This document shows positions 8,750-16,503 of a stretch of DNA of 27,513 nt, one piece after another. Under the pieces are notes generated by a model. It did not search any database, was not told where the DNA came from, and saw only the letters and a list, made by a program, of their open reading frames with translations. The translations under genes were made by a program, and so were the position numbers. The stretch is taken from positions 1 to 27,513 of the forward strand of contig CAZGSG010000039.1 of the NCBI GenBank assembly GCA_964528095.1, written 5' to 3'. The stretch comes from CAZGSG01 sp964528095. GTDB lineage: Bacteria; Bacteroidota; Bacteroidia; Chitinophagales; Chitinophagaceae. The stretch's first letter is position 1. The number at the start of each line of letters is the position of its first letter.

Positions 8750-11700
8750 TTATAATTTAAGTTTAAGACCCAGTGAATACATACGCGACCTTGGATAGGA
8801 AGCATAATCCAGAGAAGGCATCAGGTCGCCAAAATTCCCCTGTCTCGTACTTACTTCCGGATCGTACCCCGAATATTTAGTAGAGATCCACAGGTTCTTT
8901 CCACTGGCGAATACGGAGATACCACTAAGGCCTGTTCTTTTAAGTTTTTTCAATGGAATATCATACCCGATCGTTACATCACTCAGGCGGATAAAGGAAC
9001 CATCCTCTACCCAATCTGATAACATGAGCAGTTCAGCAGGTCCGCCAGGCATCCGATACCGGTTATTAGGATTACCTTCTTCAACAAGATTGCCGGTTGT
9101 CAGATCATATAAAGAAGGGCGCCATGAATTGGCGAGAGCCTTGCCCATATTGGTGGGGTTTCTGCCCTGCTCAAGTGTTACACGATTGGCGTTGTATATT
9201 TTATTACCATAGCTATAAATAACAACAGCATTCAGGGTAAAGGCTCCATAACGTAAGAAATTGGTAATACCACCGGTGAATTCAGGTTGCCCCTGGCCCA
9301 ATACCACTCTGTCATTCGCATCAATGATCTTATCGCCATTCTGATCAATGAAACGTCTTGTACCAGGTCGTATGCTTGAAATAGCCTGTCCATTGATAGC
9401 TGTAAATCCTGAAGCCTGTATTTCCGCATAGTTCTGATAGATGCCATCAGTAACGTATCCATACCACTGGCCGATTGGCTGTCCATTACGAATGATAGCG
9501 CTGGTACCTACACCAGATACAACACCGGGATCCAGTGAAAGGTCGGGTCCGATCTCAATAGCTTTTGAACGATTGTAACCAATATTCGCATCGAGATTCC
9601 AGCCAAATTTTGACTTGTTGAAAATAACGGCGCCTATATTCAGTTCAAGTCCGCTGTTTTGTATAGAACCAAGATTTGTCCAGGCAGTGCGATAACCGCT
9701 ATATCCAGGTGTTACCTTCTGGATCAGCAGATCCTTTGTTCTTTTCTGGTACCATTCAGCGGTAATCATGATATTGTTGTTCATCAACCCCAGATCGAGA
9801 CCGATATTAGCCTGGGTGGTGGTTTCCCATTTGAGAGAAAGGTTTTCAGGACGTTCCACCACTACACCATAATTGGGTGTATTGCCATCTATCGGGGAGA
9901 AATAGGTACCGATAGTAGAGAGAGTCAGGTAAGAAGGAATTGCTGTATTACCACTTTGCCCGATAGAGGTACGCAGTTTCAGGCTCGATATCGCTTTGAT
10001 ATCTTTCATGAAGTTCTCATCCGATATTCTCCATGCGAAAGCTGCCGACGGAAAATAACCCCATTTATTATCACGACTGAAACGGGAAGAACCATCGGCG
10101 CGGAAAGTAGCGGTAAGCAGGTACCTTCCTTTATAACTGTATTCTGCACGGCTGAGGAATGAAGACATCGTCCATTGCGTGATATTATAATTGGGGATGA
10201 TAGGCACGGTACCGTTTTGCAAGCCGTACACACCCAGCACTTCGATATCATAGTTTTGGTTTTCCGCAGTAACCAGGCTTACTTTATTTTTCTCAAATGT
10301 TGCTCCGGCAACGGCATTCACACGGTGGTCTTTTCCAAAAACACCTTTGTAATAAAGCAGGTGTTCATTCATGAATTTAGTAATGGTAGCTCTCGATAAG
10401 TAAGCACGCCCATTAAACCTGGAACCGGATACGGTATATTTTGGATAATACGCGTCCGTATTCTGATTGACAGTAGAATAAGTACCGGTAACACGGTAAG
10501 AGAAACTCTTACTAATAGTAGCATCAAACGCAAGACGTGCCAGCCAGTCGGTGCTGTTACGTTTATTGGTAACATATTTTGCAAGCGAGTAAGGATTCGT
10601 TGTTACATAATCATCCACACCATTGTTATCCTCCACATCCGTTTGCGTAAGCGGTTCGGTGGGAGGCTTGTTAAGCATCGCCGTAACGATGGCATTAGAG
10701 CTAATACCTCCATTGAGCGAACCACTGATAAAACCAGTGGTCTGGGATTGTCCGCCCGAAAGGTTCATTGTCATATTAATATTCGGGTTCAGTTTCTGCT
10801 GCAGGTTGAACCTTCCCGTATAACGTTTGAAACCACTGAATACTACTAATCCTCCCTGGTCAAGATAGCCGCCTAACAAAGAAAACTTAGTATCCTTTGA
10901 ACCGCCGGTCATGCTTACACGATATTCCTGGATAGCATTATCCTTGAACATTGCATTTTGCCAATCGGTATTGGTGGAATCGGGGCTGCCATATTTTTGC
11001 CAGTCATTGTAAGTGGCTCCGGTGATCACACCCCAGAAACCACCGGGTGTACCCAATGGACTATCCCGGAAATAAGTATATCCTGTCTGCGTAGTGGCAG
11101 GCAAATTGGGATTAGTAGTGCTGGCAGGTGAAAAAACATAACTTGAAGCGAGAAATCTCCCGCGTGCATATTCGGTTGAATTCATTACCGGGAACAGGCG
11201 GCCTGGTGTTTGTACGGCAAAATTGGAATATAACTCTACACTTGTCTTACCAGCCTTACCGGTTTTGGTAGTAATGATGATAACGCCATTCGCTCCGCGC
11301 GCACCATACATCGCTGTACCGGAAGCGTCTTTCAGTATTTCAATATTTTCAATATCACCAGGGTTGATATTGTTGGCTTCTTCCTGGAGCACCCCATCTA
11401 TAACAAACAGGGGCGTACTTCCCGCGCTGATAGAACTTGCGCCGCGAATACGAAAAGTAAATTCAGAGCCGGGCGTTCCATCGTTCTGCGTGATCTGTAC
11501 ACCGGCGGCTTTCCCCCGCATGGCGTCTGCAAGCGATACAAGTGTCCGGTTTGACAACGCGTCTTTCGAAATAGTTGATACGGCAGCGGTCAGGTCTTTC
11601 CTGCGAATGGAATTATAGCCTATAACAACTACATCATTCAGATTGCTGGCGAGGGTGGTCATTCCAACATCAATCATCGTTCGGCCGTTTAATTTTTCAA

Positions 11701-11959
11701 TCACCGTTTGCATCCCCACATAGGTAAATACAAGTTGTGATGTATCATAAACGGAAATAGAATAAAGGCCAGCGTCAGAGGTAAGCACTTTCTTAACGGT
11801 GCTCCTTTCTTTCACTGTTACGCCCTGCAGCGGATTACCGCTATCATCTTTGACGGTACCTATAACAGTCACCGTCTTTTGTGCAAAGCTGTCTGTGGTG
11901 GCAACCATGCAGGCAATAAATGCCAATACCTTCAACATAAGCAAGCTAATCTTTCCCAT
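8750..11959 (-). CDS. susC: SusC/RagA family TonB-linked outer membrane transporter
   Basis: A 1069-residue protein, normal for SusC. A signal peptide (to about residue 26, SFAQ) is followed by a carboxypeptidase-regulatory-like domain (VIGTVKDDSGNPLQGVTVK, about 32-105), the linker LNDVVVIGYNS (about 107-117), a plug domain ending with the family signature ILKDASGTAMYGARGANGVI (about 208-227), and a 22-strand-type barrel that ends in an aromatic/hydrophobic C-terminal strand (SRMYSLGLKLKL). It imports a glycan or glycoside across the outer membrane using TonB energy with the SusD lipoprotein. It is the first gene of the minus-strand operon, with a leader of about 205 nt and a predicted LacI operator at the promoter. 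The symbol denotes the family only. Confidence 0.96.
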   Translation of the reverse strand: MGKISLLMLKVLAFIACMVATTDSFAQKTVTVIGTVKDDSGNPLQGVTVKERSTVKKVLTSDAGLYSISVYDTSQLVFTYVGMQTVIEKLNGRTMIDVGMTTLASNLNDVVVIGYNSIRRKDLTAAVSTISKDALSNRTLVSLADAMRGKAAGVQITQNDGTPGSEFTFRIRGASSISAGSTPLFVIDGVLQEEANNINPGDIENIEILKDASGTAMYGARGANGVIIITTKTGKAGKTSVELYSNFAVQTPGRLFPVMNSTEYARGRFLASSYVFSPASTTNPNLPATTQTGYTYFRDSPLGTPGGFWGVITGATYNDWQKYGSPDSTNTDWQNAMFKDNAIQEYRVSMTGGSKDTKFSLLGGYLDQGGLVVFSGFKRYTGRFNLQQKLNPNINMTMNLSGGQSQTTGFISGSLNGGISSNAIVTAMLNKPPTEPLTQTDVEDNNGVDDYVTTNPYSLAKYVTNKRNSTDWLARLAFDATISKSFSYRVTGTYSTVNQNTDAYYPKYTVSGSRFNGRAYLSRATITKFMNEHLLYYKGVFGKDHRVNAVAGATFEKNKVSLVTAENQNYDIEVLGVYGLQNGTVPIIPNYNITQWTMSSFLSRAEYSYKGRYLLTATFRADGSSRFSRDNKWGYFPSAAFAWRISDENFMKDIKAISSLKLRTSIGQSGNTAIPSYLTLSTIGTYFSPIDGNTPNYGVVVERPENLSLKWETTTQANIGLDLGLMNNNIMITAEWYQKRTKDLLIQKVTPGYSGYRTAWTNLGSIQNSGLELNIGAVIFNKSKFGWNLDANIGYNRSKAIEIGPDLSLDPGVVSGVGTSAIIRNGQPIGQWYGYVTDGIYQNYAEIQASGFTAINGQAISSIRPGTRRFIDQNGDKIIDANDRVVLGQGQPEFTGGITNFLRYGAFTLNAVVIYSYGNKIYNANRVTLEQGRNPTNMGKALANSWRPSLYDLTTGNLVEEGNPNNRYRMPGGPAELLMLSDWVEDGSFIRLSDVTIGYDIPLKKLKRTGLSGISVFASGKNLWISTKYSGYDPEVSTRQGNFGDLMPSLDYASYPRSRMYSLGLKLKL

Positions 11960-12150
11960 ACTGGTAGATTTTAAAGAAAATAAAATGGTGAGCTGAATTT
12001 CATTGGGAAAAGGCCATGCAACGGATATGTCCTAGGTAATCAGGAGATGATCCGGGTAGAAGGCTGGTGGTGGAAAGGTTTGCATCCTGTGCAGTAGTCC
12101 TTTCATGGCTAATGATAAAAACATGGCAAGTTTTTAAGATAAAAAGGGTT

Positions 12151-12166
12151 GCTAATTCGTTTTAGC
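12151..12166. promoter_or_regulatory. predicted LacI-family operator, site 1 (susC promoter)
   Basis: GCTAATTCGTTTTAGC, identical over 16 bp to the site at 2498-2513 although the flanks differ. It is palindromic with a central CpG. It covers the transcription start predicted from the neighbouring promoter (near 12165), the classic position for steric repression. Confidence 0.7.
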
Positions 12167-12170
12167 AGAT

Positions 12171-12200
12171 TAAAAATAAGCAAATTTTCTATTTGTCAAA
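12171..12200 (-). promoter_or_regulatory. susC operon promoter (Bacteroidota type)
   Basis: On the minus strand TTTG (12197-12200) is followed after 18 bp by TATTTTTA (12171-12178), matching TAnnTTTG at five of its six fixed positions. An AT-only palindrome (12200-12220) lies directly upstream and could bend DNA or act like an UP element. The predicted start near 12165 falls in the operator and leaves a leader of about 205 nt before susC, in which no further signal was recognised. Confidence 0.5.
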
Positions 12201-12354
12201 ATATTTTTTTAAAAAATATTGCCCCGTGTTCATTTTTTTAATCTTCACCACCTTATAAATGATTGATAGCTTTACTGCTCCACGCTACTCATCACGCGCT
12301 ATAAAATTTGTTATATTATTATTTTAGCTCTTGTTAAATTAAACCTGCGGGTTT

Positions 12355-12552
12355 CGGAGGATGTCCCATCGTGGGTCTGGCGAATAGGCGGTTTTCTTTT
12401 ATAGTACTATCCGATAGCCGACCCCGATGGATAAGTAGTTTCTAATTTTAACTATTGGTTGTTGGACATAACTATCCATCGGGGTCGGCTTTTGGATAGG
12501 ATGATTAATTGAAGATTGTTTATCCGCCAGACCCACGATGGGACATCCTCCG
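12355..12552. repeat. 198-bp imperfect palindrome (nested inverted repeats)
   Basis: The outer arms 12355-12386 and 12521-12552 are 32 bp each and complementary at 31 positions. The inner arms 12407-12433 and 12473-12499 are 27 bp each with about 3 mismatches. The spacers between outer and inner arms are nearly equal (20 and 21 bp), so the whole unit forms one long symmetric hairpin or cruciform around a 39-bp loop. No credible gene lies inside. It could be a MITE- or REP-like element; no target-site duplication or transposase is evident. Confidence 0.85.
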
Positions 12553-12630
12553 CAAGGTCCACGATGGGACATCCTCCGCAGGCCCACGATGAGACATCCT
12601 CCGCAGGCCCACGATAAGACATACTTCGAT
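12532..12630. repeat. four tandem copies of a 25-26 bp repeat
   Basis: A unit close to CCACGATGGGACATCCTCCG plus a CAGGC-like tail starts at 12533, 12559, 12584 and 12609. The last copy is degenerate. The same unit in inverted orientation forms the left arm of the adjoining palindrome (12355-12386). Each unit contains a small dyad (CCCACGATGGG). The repeats lack the spacers of a CRISPR array. A direct repeat ATGATTAATTGAAGAT also occurs at 12501-12516 and 12663-12678. Confidence 0.85.
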
Positions 12631-12693
12631 TAGGGTCGACTATGGAGCAGTCATTGAAGACTATGATTAATTGAAGATCATTGAGGGAATAGA

Positions 12694-13932
12694 CTATACC
12701 AGGGTTTTGAGACGGAGAATATGTTTCGCGATAGTCGTTTTATCAGTGGCTGAACCTGCAAGCTGCAGCGCTTTTTCAAAATGCTGTAATGCTTTTATAT
12801 TGTCCACCTCCGTATACAAATGGCCGAGCAGGGAGTAATAAAAGAGATGATTAAACAATTGTAGTTTTTCAGCTTCGATGATGGCCATCGCTTTCCCTTT
12901 TACTTTTGACAATGCAAAAGTCCTGTTTAAGGCGACGATCGGGGAGTATTCGAGTATGATAAGTTCATTGTATAGCTCCAGGATACTCTCCCATTTCTGC
13001 TGGCTATTTTCTTTTACGGTATGCCAGTAAGCAATGCCGGCTTCTAAATGAAATTTGGTAAATCGATTACCACCAGCAGATCGGTTGAGATAATACAAAC
13101 CCTGCTCCATTAGTTCCCGATTCCATCGTGTTTCATCCTGGTCCTCGTACAAAACAGCTTCTCCGCTTTCGTTGATACGGGCCTCAAACCGGGAAGAATG
13201 AAAACACATCAATGCTAAAAGGGCATTGACGACAGGCTGATTGGTTGCCTCATTGTTGACCAGTAACTGTGTTAGCCGCATCGCTTCCATACATAAGTCT
13301 TTGCGAAGCGTGGTATTTTGCGAGGTGGAATAGTACCCTTCGGAAAATAAAAGATACAGGGCAGTGAGCACTGTTTCAAGGCGGTCATTGATCTCATTAA
13401 GGGCTGGTTGCTGGATTTTTATCTGTGCTTCTTTTAGCTTTTGTTTGGCCCGTTGCAGTTTTTTATACACTACTTCTTTGTTGGTCAGAAAAGCATCTGC
13501 GATCTCCTGTGTACCAAACCCGCAGAGTAGATTTAAGGCAAGCGCAATCTGTGCGTCTCTGGCAATAACAGGATCACAAACCGTAAAGATCATTGCCAGC
13601 TGGCTATCAGTAATATTTTTATGAGAAAGGTCGATCTCGATTTCTTCTGTTTTTGCTGCTGAATATTGCAGGTTTACGGCAACTTTTTGCTGAAAGATCG
13701 AGTGATGTTTGAGATAGTTCCTCGTTTTATTTTTGGCTACCGTATACAGCCATGCAGTTGGATTATCGGGCAGGCCCTGTACACTCCAAAGTTCAGTGGC
13801 GGCAAGAAAAGTTTCACTTACTATGTCTTCTGCTGTTTCAATATGGTCAATACCAAACAAACGGCAGAGCACCGATACGATCTTCTGGTATTCATTCCGA
13901 AATAAGTGCGGTAAAAGCTGCTGGTTGTCCAT
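12694..13932 (-). CDS. ECF42-type RNA polymerase sigma factor (SigJ/DUF6596 type)
   Basis: A 412-residue protein, much longer than an ordinary ECF sigma factor. Sigma region 2 lies at about 10-80 (AEDIVSETFLAA; NPTAWLYTVAKNKTRNYL). Region 4 lies at about 110-170 (LALNLLCGFGTQEIADAFLT followed by VVYKKLQRAKQKL). The long C-terminal extension begins with the family motif LYLLFSEGYYS (192-202) and ends in TPR-like helices (ALQHFEKALQLAG). This matches the ECF42 group, whose genes pair with YCII/DGPF-domain proteins, and such a gene lies directly upstream (13988-14335). The TPR-like extension probably replaces an anti-sigma factor. A strong hairpin lies immediately before the start codon. Confidence 0.93.
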   Translation of the reverse strand: MDNQQLLPHLFRNEYQKIVSVLCRLFGIDHIETAEDIVSETFLAATELWSVQGLPDNPTAWLYTVAKNKTRNYLKHHSIFQQKVAVNLQYSAAKTEEIEIDLSHKNITDSQLAMIFTVCDPVIARDAQIALALNLLCGFGTQEIADAFLTNKEVVYKKLQRAKQKLKEAQIKIQQPALNEINDRLETVLTALYLLFSEGYYSTSQNTTLRKDLCMEAMRLTQLLVNNEATNQPVVNALLALMCFHSSRFEARINESGEAVLYEDQDETRWNRELMEQGLYYLNRSAGGNRFTKFHLEAGIAYWHTVKENSQQKWESILELYNELIILEYSPIVALNRTFALSKVKGKAMAIIEAEKLQLFNHLFYYSLLGHLYTEVDNIKALQHFEKALQLAGSATDKTTIAKHILRLKTLV

Positions 13933-13934
13933 TG

Positions 13935-13974
13935 ATAAATTAAAAAATGCCTTTGCAAAAGTACAAAGGCATTT
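13935..13974 (-). terminator. terminator-like hairpin between YCII gene and sigma gene (possible attenuator)
   Basis: Perfect 11-bp arms, 13945-13955 (AAATGCCTTTG) and 13964-13974 (CAAAGGCATTT), with an 8-nt loop; on the minus strand the stem is followed by a U-rich run. It would stop transcription leaving the YCII gene just ahead of the sigma-factor ATG (13932), leaving only about 12 nt between stem and start codon. Confidence 0.7.
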
Positions 13975-13987
13975 TTCATTATTGTTA

Positions 13988-14335
13988 TTATACAGTTGGT
14001 ACAGCCATTCGTACTTCTACCACCGCTCCCCATTGCAAAACGGGGCAGCCTTTGGCGATCTCTACTGCTTCATCATAATCATTGGCGCGGATCACAAACA
14101 GACCACCCAGCGATTCTTTAATTTCTGCATACGGACCATTGATAACGGTATTATTGTTTTTGACTACACGTCCATCCAGGTCCCAACGTTTGGGCGGACT
14201 CACGAGTTTATTTTGTGCAGCAATACCTGCTATCCAATCCTGGAACGGTTTTATAGATGCCTGCATCTGCTCCGGTGAAGGACTGGCGTTTTTACTTTTC
14301 AGATCCCGGTGGATCGCTATCAGAAATTCATTCAT
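13988..14335 (-). CDS. YCII/DGPF-domain protein, partner of ECF42 sigma factor
   Basis: A 115-residue protein of the YCII-related fold. It has the DGPF-type motif as NGPYAEIKESLGGLFVI (66-82) and the typical pattern DYDEAVEIAKGCP (86-98) and VVEVRMA at the end. Proteins of this group are regularly encoded next to ECF42 sigma factors; their biochemical role is not settled. Transcribed ahead of the sigma gene with 55 bp between the two, a gap holding the terminator-like hairpin. No signal peptide or membrane segment, so cytoplasmic. Confidence 0.92.
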   Translation of the reverse strand: MNEFLIAIHRDLKSKNASPSPEQMQASIKPFQDWIAGIAAQNKLVSPPKRWDLDGRVVKNNNTVINGPYAEIKESLGGLFVIRANDYDEAVEIAKGCPVLQWGAVVEVRMAVPTV

Positions 14336-14501
14336 GTTATTTCGTTTTTATTTATTGATTTTTTTAGAAATAGCTAAGGCTGTTTTAAAGGTATTTATTG
14401 CTCCAACTTGTAGTGTCATTCCGAATCTAAAATTAAATACCCAAAACCAGAATTAACTAAGTGATACGGAGGTTGTTTTTTAATTTTTATTTTTGAATTC
14501 T

Positions 14502-14954
14502 CTATCCAAACTGTCCTACTGTATAGGTGCCAATGGCATTCGGAAATGCAAGATTTATACGGTTCCAGGTATTGATAGTAGTAACTGCTATAGTAAGATC
14601 AATTAGTTCCTCTTCGGTAAACTGATTTTTTGTTTCGGTATATACCTCATCTGGTACAGCACACCGGGTGACAGTTTCTGCCCAGGCAAAAGCCGCTCTT
14701 TCCCGTTCGGAATAATAGGGAGCCTCATGCCAGGCACTCAATCCATATAAACGTTGCTCGGTTTCTCCAATAGCCCGCGCATCCTTGTAATGCATATCAA
14801 GGCAATACGCACAGCCATTGATCTGAGAGACCCTGAAAAATACCAGGTGAAGCAAACCAACTTCAAGAGTCGATTTTTTTAAATAGCCACCGATACCAAA
14901 AAGATATTTCAGCGCATTTTGTCCTTTGTTATAAATGTTAATTCGTTCCTGCAT
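14502..14954 (-). CDS. carboxymuconolactone decarboxylase family protein (AhpD-like)
   Basis: A 150-residue all-helical protein from the ATG at 14952-14954; an in-frame TTG at 14987 would add 11 unlikely residues. The core motif is INGCAYCLDMHYKDARAIGE, with the redox pair Cys48-Cys51 and His55, as in AhpD-type alkylhydroperoxidases. TRCAVPDEVY and LTIAVTTINTWNRINLAF are also typical. Such proteins reduce peroxides or act as thiol-disulfide partners; many remain uncharacterised. It precedes the YCII/sigma pair on the same strand but with a 166-bp gap, so co-transcription is uncertain. A link to oxidative stress is inferred. Confidence 0.9.
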   Translation of the reverse strand: MQERINIYNKGQNALKYLFGIGGYLKKSTLEVGLLHLVFFRVSQINGCAYCLDMHYKDARAIGETEQRLYGLSAWHEAPYYSERERAAFAWAETVTRCAVPDEVYTETKNQFTEEELIDLTIAVTTINTWNRINLAFPNAIGTYTVGQFG

Positions 14955-15332
14955 TTTTAAAATTTTATGGTTAAAGATGAATAACAACCAGCATTCCGGG
15001 ATTGGACAAATAAGGTAAAAAAATTTACAACTATTAATAAAACCCTGGGCTCCCGGAGATATATCAGCCTGTTTCCCCCATGTTCAGCTTCGTATACTTT
15101 TCTATCTTCGGTTGTCTTTCGGGCTGTAGATGAGGCGTTTAGCTATATTATGTATAAAAAACCGCTTTTAGCTGTGATTTTTTGAAGCCCATTGCGAATA
15201 ATTAGACAATAGTTTATCGAAATAAGGAATTATGAAAATGCCCGCATTCTCTAAGAATAATTCACCCAAATTGCTACTAACTGCCAGTGATTGGCCGAAG
15301 GCAGGATGCAGGGATCTTAAAAAATCAGGGTG
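14955..15332. other. intergenic region between divergent genes
   Basis: A gap of 378 bp between the AhpD-like gene (minus) and the ECF sigma gene (plus). It should hold both promoters, but no TTTG/TAnnTTTG pair with good spacing was found on either strand. No tRNA, repeat or convincing small ORF was seen. Confidence 0.5.
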
Positions 15333-15839
15333 ATGCAGGGAGAGAAAAAGAAAATATTGTTTCAGGAAATAATCAGCCAAAACAAGGGCATCCTGTATAA
15401 AGTCGCTAAAACATATTGTCCGGATGAGGAAGACCGGCAGGATCTTATACAGGAAATAATGATACAGGTCTGGCAGTCATTGCATCGATACAATGACAAG
15501 TTCAGGATCTCTACCTGGCTGTATCGCATATCGTTGAATGTTGCTATTTCCTATTACCGGAAAAAATCGACAAGGGGGGCTAATAGTGTTGCGATCAATG
15601 AACAAATTGCTCAAATACCGGAAATTGACAGAGCAGAAGATGAACGACAATTAAACCTCCTGGAAAAATTTATCAGCGAATTGAAAGAAATAGATAAGGC
15701 ACTGATGATATTATACCTGGAAGATAAAACTCACGCAGAGATTGCAGAGATCCTGGGTATATCGGTAAGTAATGTTGGTACTAGAGTAGTCCGTATCAAA
15801 GACAGGTTAAAACAACGTTTTTCAAAATATAATCTTTAA
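15333..15839 (+). CDS. ECF-type RNA polymerase sigma factor
   Basis: A 168-residue sigma-70-like protein. Region 2 shows DRQDLIQEIMIQVWQSLHRY and STWLYRISLNVAISYYRK (core binding and -10 recognition). Region 4 shows KALMILYLEDKTHAEIAEIL followed by GISVSNVGTRVVRIKDRLKQ (helix-turn-helix for the -35/-33 box). A GTG codon directly precedes the ATG at 15333 and could be used instead. The next gene begins 4 bp after the stop and encodes a membrane protein, so the two form one transcription unit and the membrane protein may hold or sense for this sigma factor. Confidence 0.94.
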   Translation: MQGEKKKILFQEIISQNKGILYKVAKTYCPDEEDRQDLIQEIMIQVWQSLHRYNDKFRISTWLYRISLNVAISYYRKKSTRGANSVAINEQIAQIPEIDRAEDERQLNLLEKFISELKEIDKALMILYLEDKTHAEIAEILGISVSNVGTRVVRIKDRLKQRFSKYNL

Positions 15840-15843
15840 AAAG

Positions 15844-16503
15844 ATGGAAGAGATCAGGCTAAAAGAACTATGGAGAGCATCTACTGAAAAACTGGAAGAG
15901 CTCATCGTGCTAAACAAACAGCACACAGAAGATATCACGAAAATGAAGGTGCATAATTTCGTGGCATCTATGAAACCCATAAAAATATTCACCATTATCG
16001 CCGGCATACTATGGGTGGGATCTGGTTCAGTAATACTTACTAATTTATTTATGTACGCTTTTGATAAGATCAGCCTGTTCCTATTATTTTCGGCGGCCAT
16101 CCAGGTTCTACTCACGGCCATTGCGCTTATCCTATATATATACCAGCTAATCCTTATCTACCAGGTTGATATAAGCCAGCCGGTATTGGAGACACAGGAG
16201 AAACTGGCACGATTAAAATCCTCTACGCTTTGGGTTACACGGATCCTTTTTCTTCAATTACCCGTCTGGACTACTTTTTATCTGGGTGAATATCATTTTA
16301 CCAATGGGAGCCCATTCCTGATAGTTCAAACAATCGTGACGATCTCCTTCACCTGGCTTGCGATCTGGCTTTTCTTTAATATCAGGTATGAAAACAGGAA
16401 CAAAAAATGGTTTCGTTTGCTTTTCAGCGGAAAAGAGTGGGACCCGTTGTTAAAATCCCTGGAACTTCTGAACCAGGTAGATGGGTATAAACAGGAAAAT
16501 TGA
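15844..16503 (+). CDS. four-helix membrane protein coupled to ECF sigma factor (possible anti-sigma factor)
   Basis: A 219-residue protein. A charged, helical N-terminal cytoplasmic segment (residues 1-45, MEEIRLKELWRASTEKLEEL onward) is followed by membrane segments at about 47-69, 77-106, 129-148 and 157-180 and a charged C-terminal tail. I recognise no named family. The position 4 bp behind an ECF sigma gene and the soluble N-terminal helix before the membrane part are the layout of many membrane-bound anti-sigma factors, so that role is inferred. No zinc-binding HxxxCxxC motif of the ZAS type is present. Confidence 0.8.
   Translation: MEEIRLKELWRASTEKLEELIVLNKQHTEDITKMKVHNFVASMKPIKIFTIIAGILWVGSGSVILTNLFMYAFDKISLFLLFSAAIQVLLTAIALILYIYQLILIYQVDISQPVLETQEKLARLKSSTLWVTRILFLQLPVWTTFYLGEYHFTNGSPFLIVQTIVTISFTWLAIWLFFNIRYENRNKKWFRLLFSGKEWDPLLKSLELLNQVDGYKQEN

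Noticed and set aside
8734..8805. Longer SusD start overlapping susC
   Set aside because: It would bury the lipoprotein signal peptide and lipobox; the internal ATG at 8733 gives a standard SusD N-terminus.
9659..10162. Plus-strand ORF of 167 codons opposite susC
   Set aside because: Shadow of the susC reading frame; no domain, no start signal, and composition explained by the opposite strand.
12399..12587. Minus-strand ORF of 62 codons across the palindrome and repeats
   Set aside because: It merely reads through the repeat units and the hairpin, has no coding character and no start signal; the repeats explain the open frame.
12532..12630. CRISPR-like short repeats
   Set aside because: The units are directly adjacent (25-26 bp period) without unique spacers, and the sequence is part of the neighbouring palindrome; no cas gene is present.
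12274..12651. ACTGCTCCA / TGGAGCAGT as terminal inverted repeats of a mobile element
   Set aside because: Nine bases only, no target-site duplication seen and no transposase; may be chance, so kept only as a side note to the palindrome finding.
13733..14278. Plus-strand ORF of 181 codons opposite the sigma factor and YCII genes
   Set aside because: It runs antisense through two well-supported genes and the hairpin between them, with no recognisable protein features.
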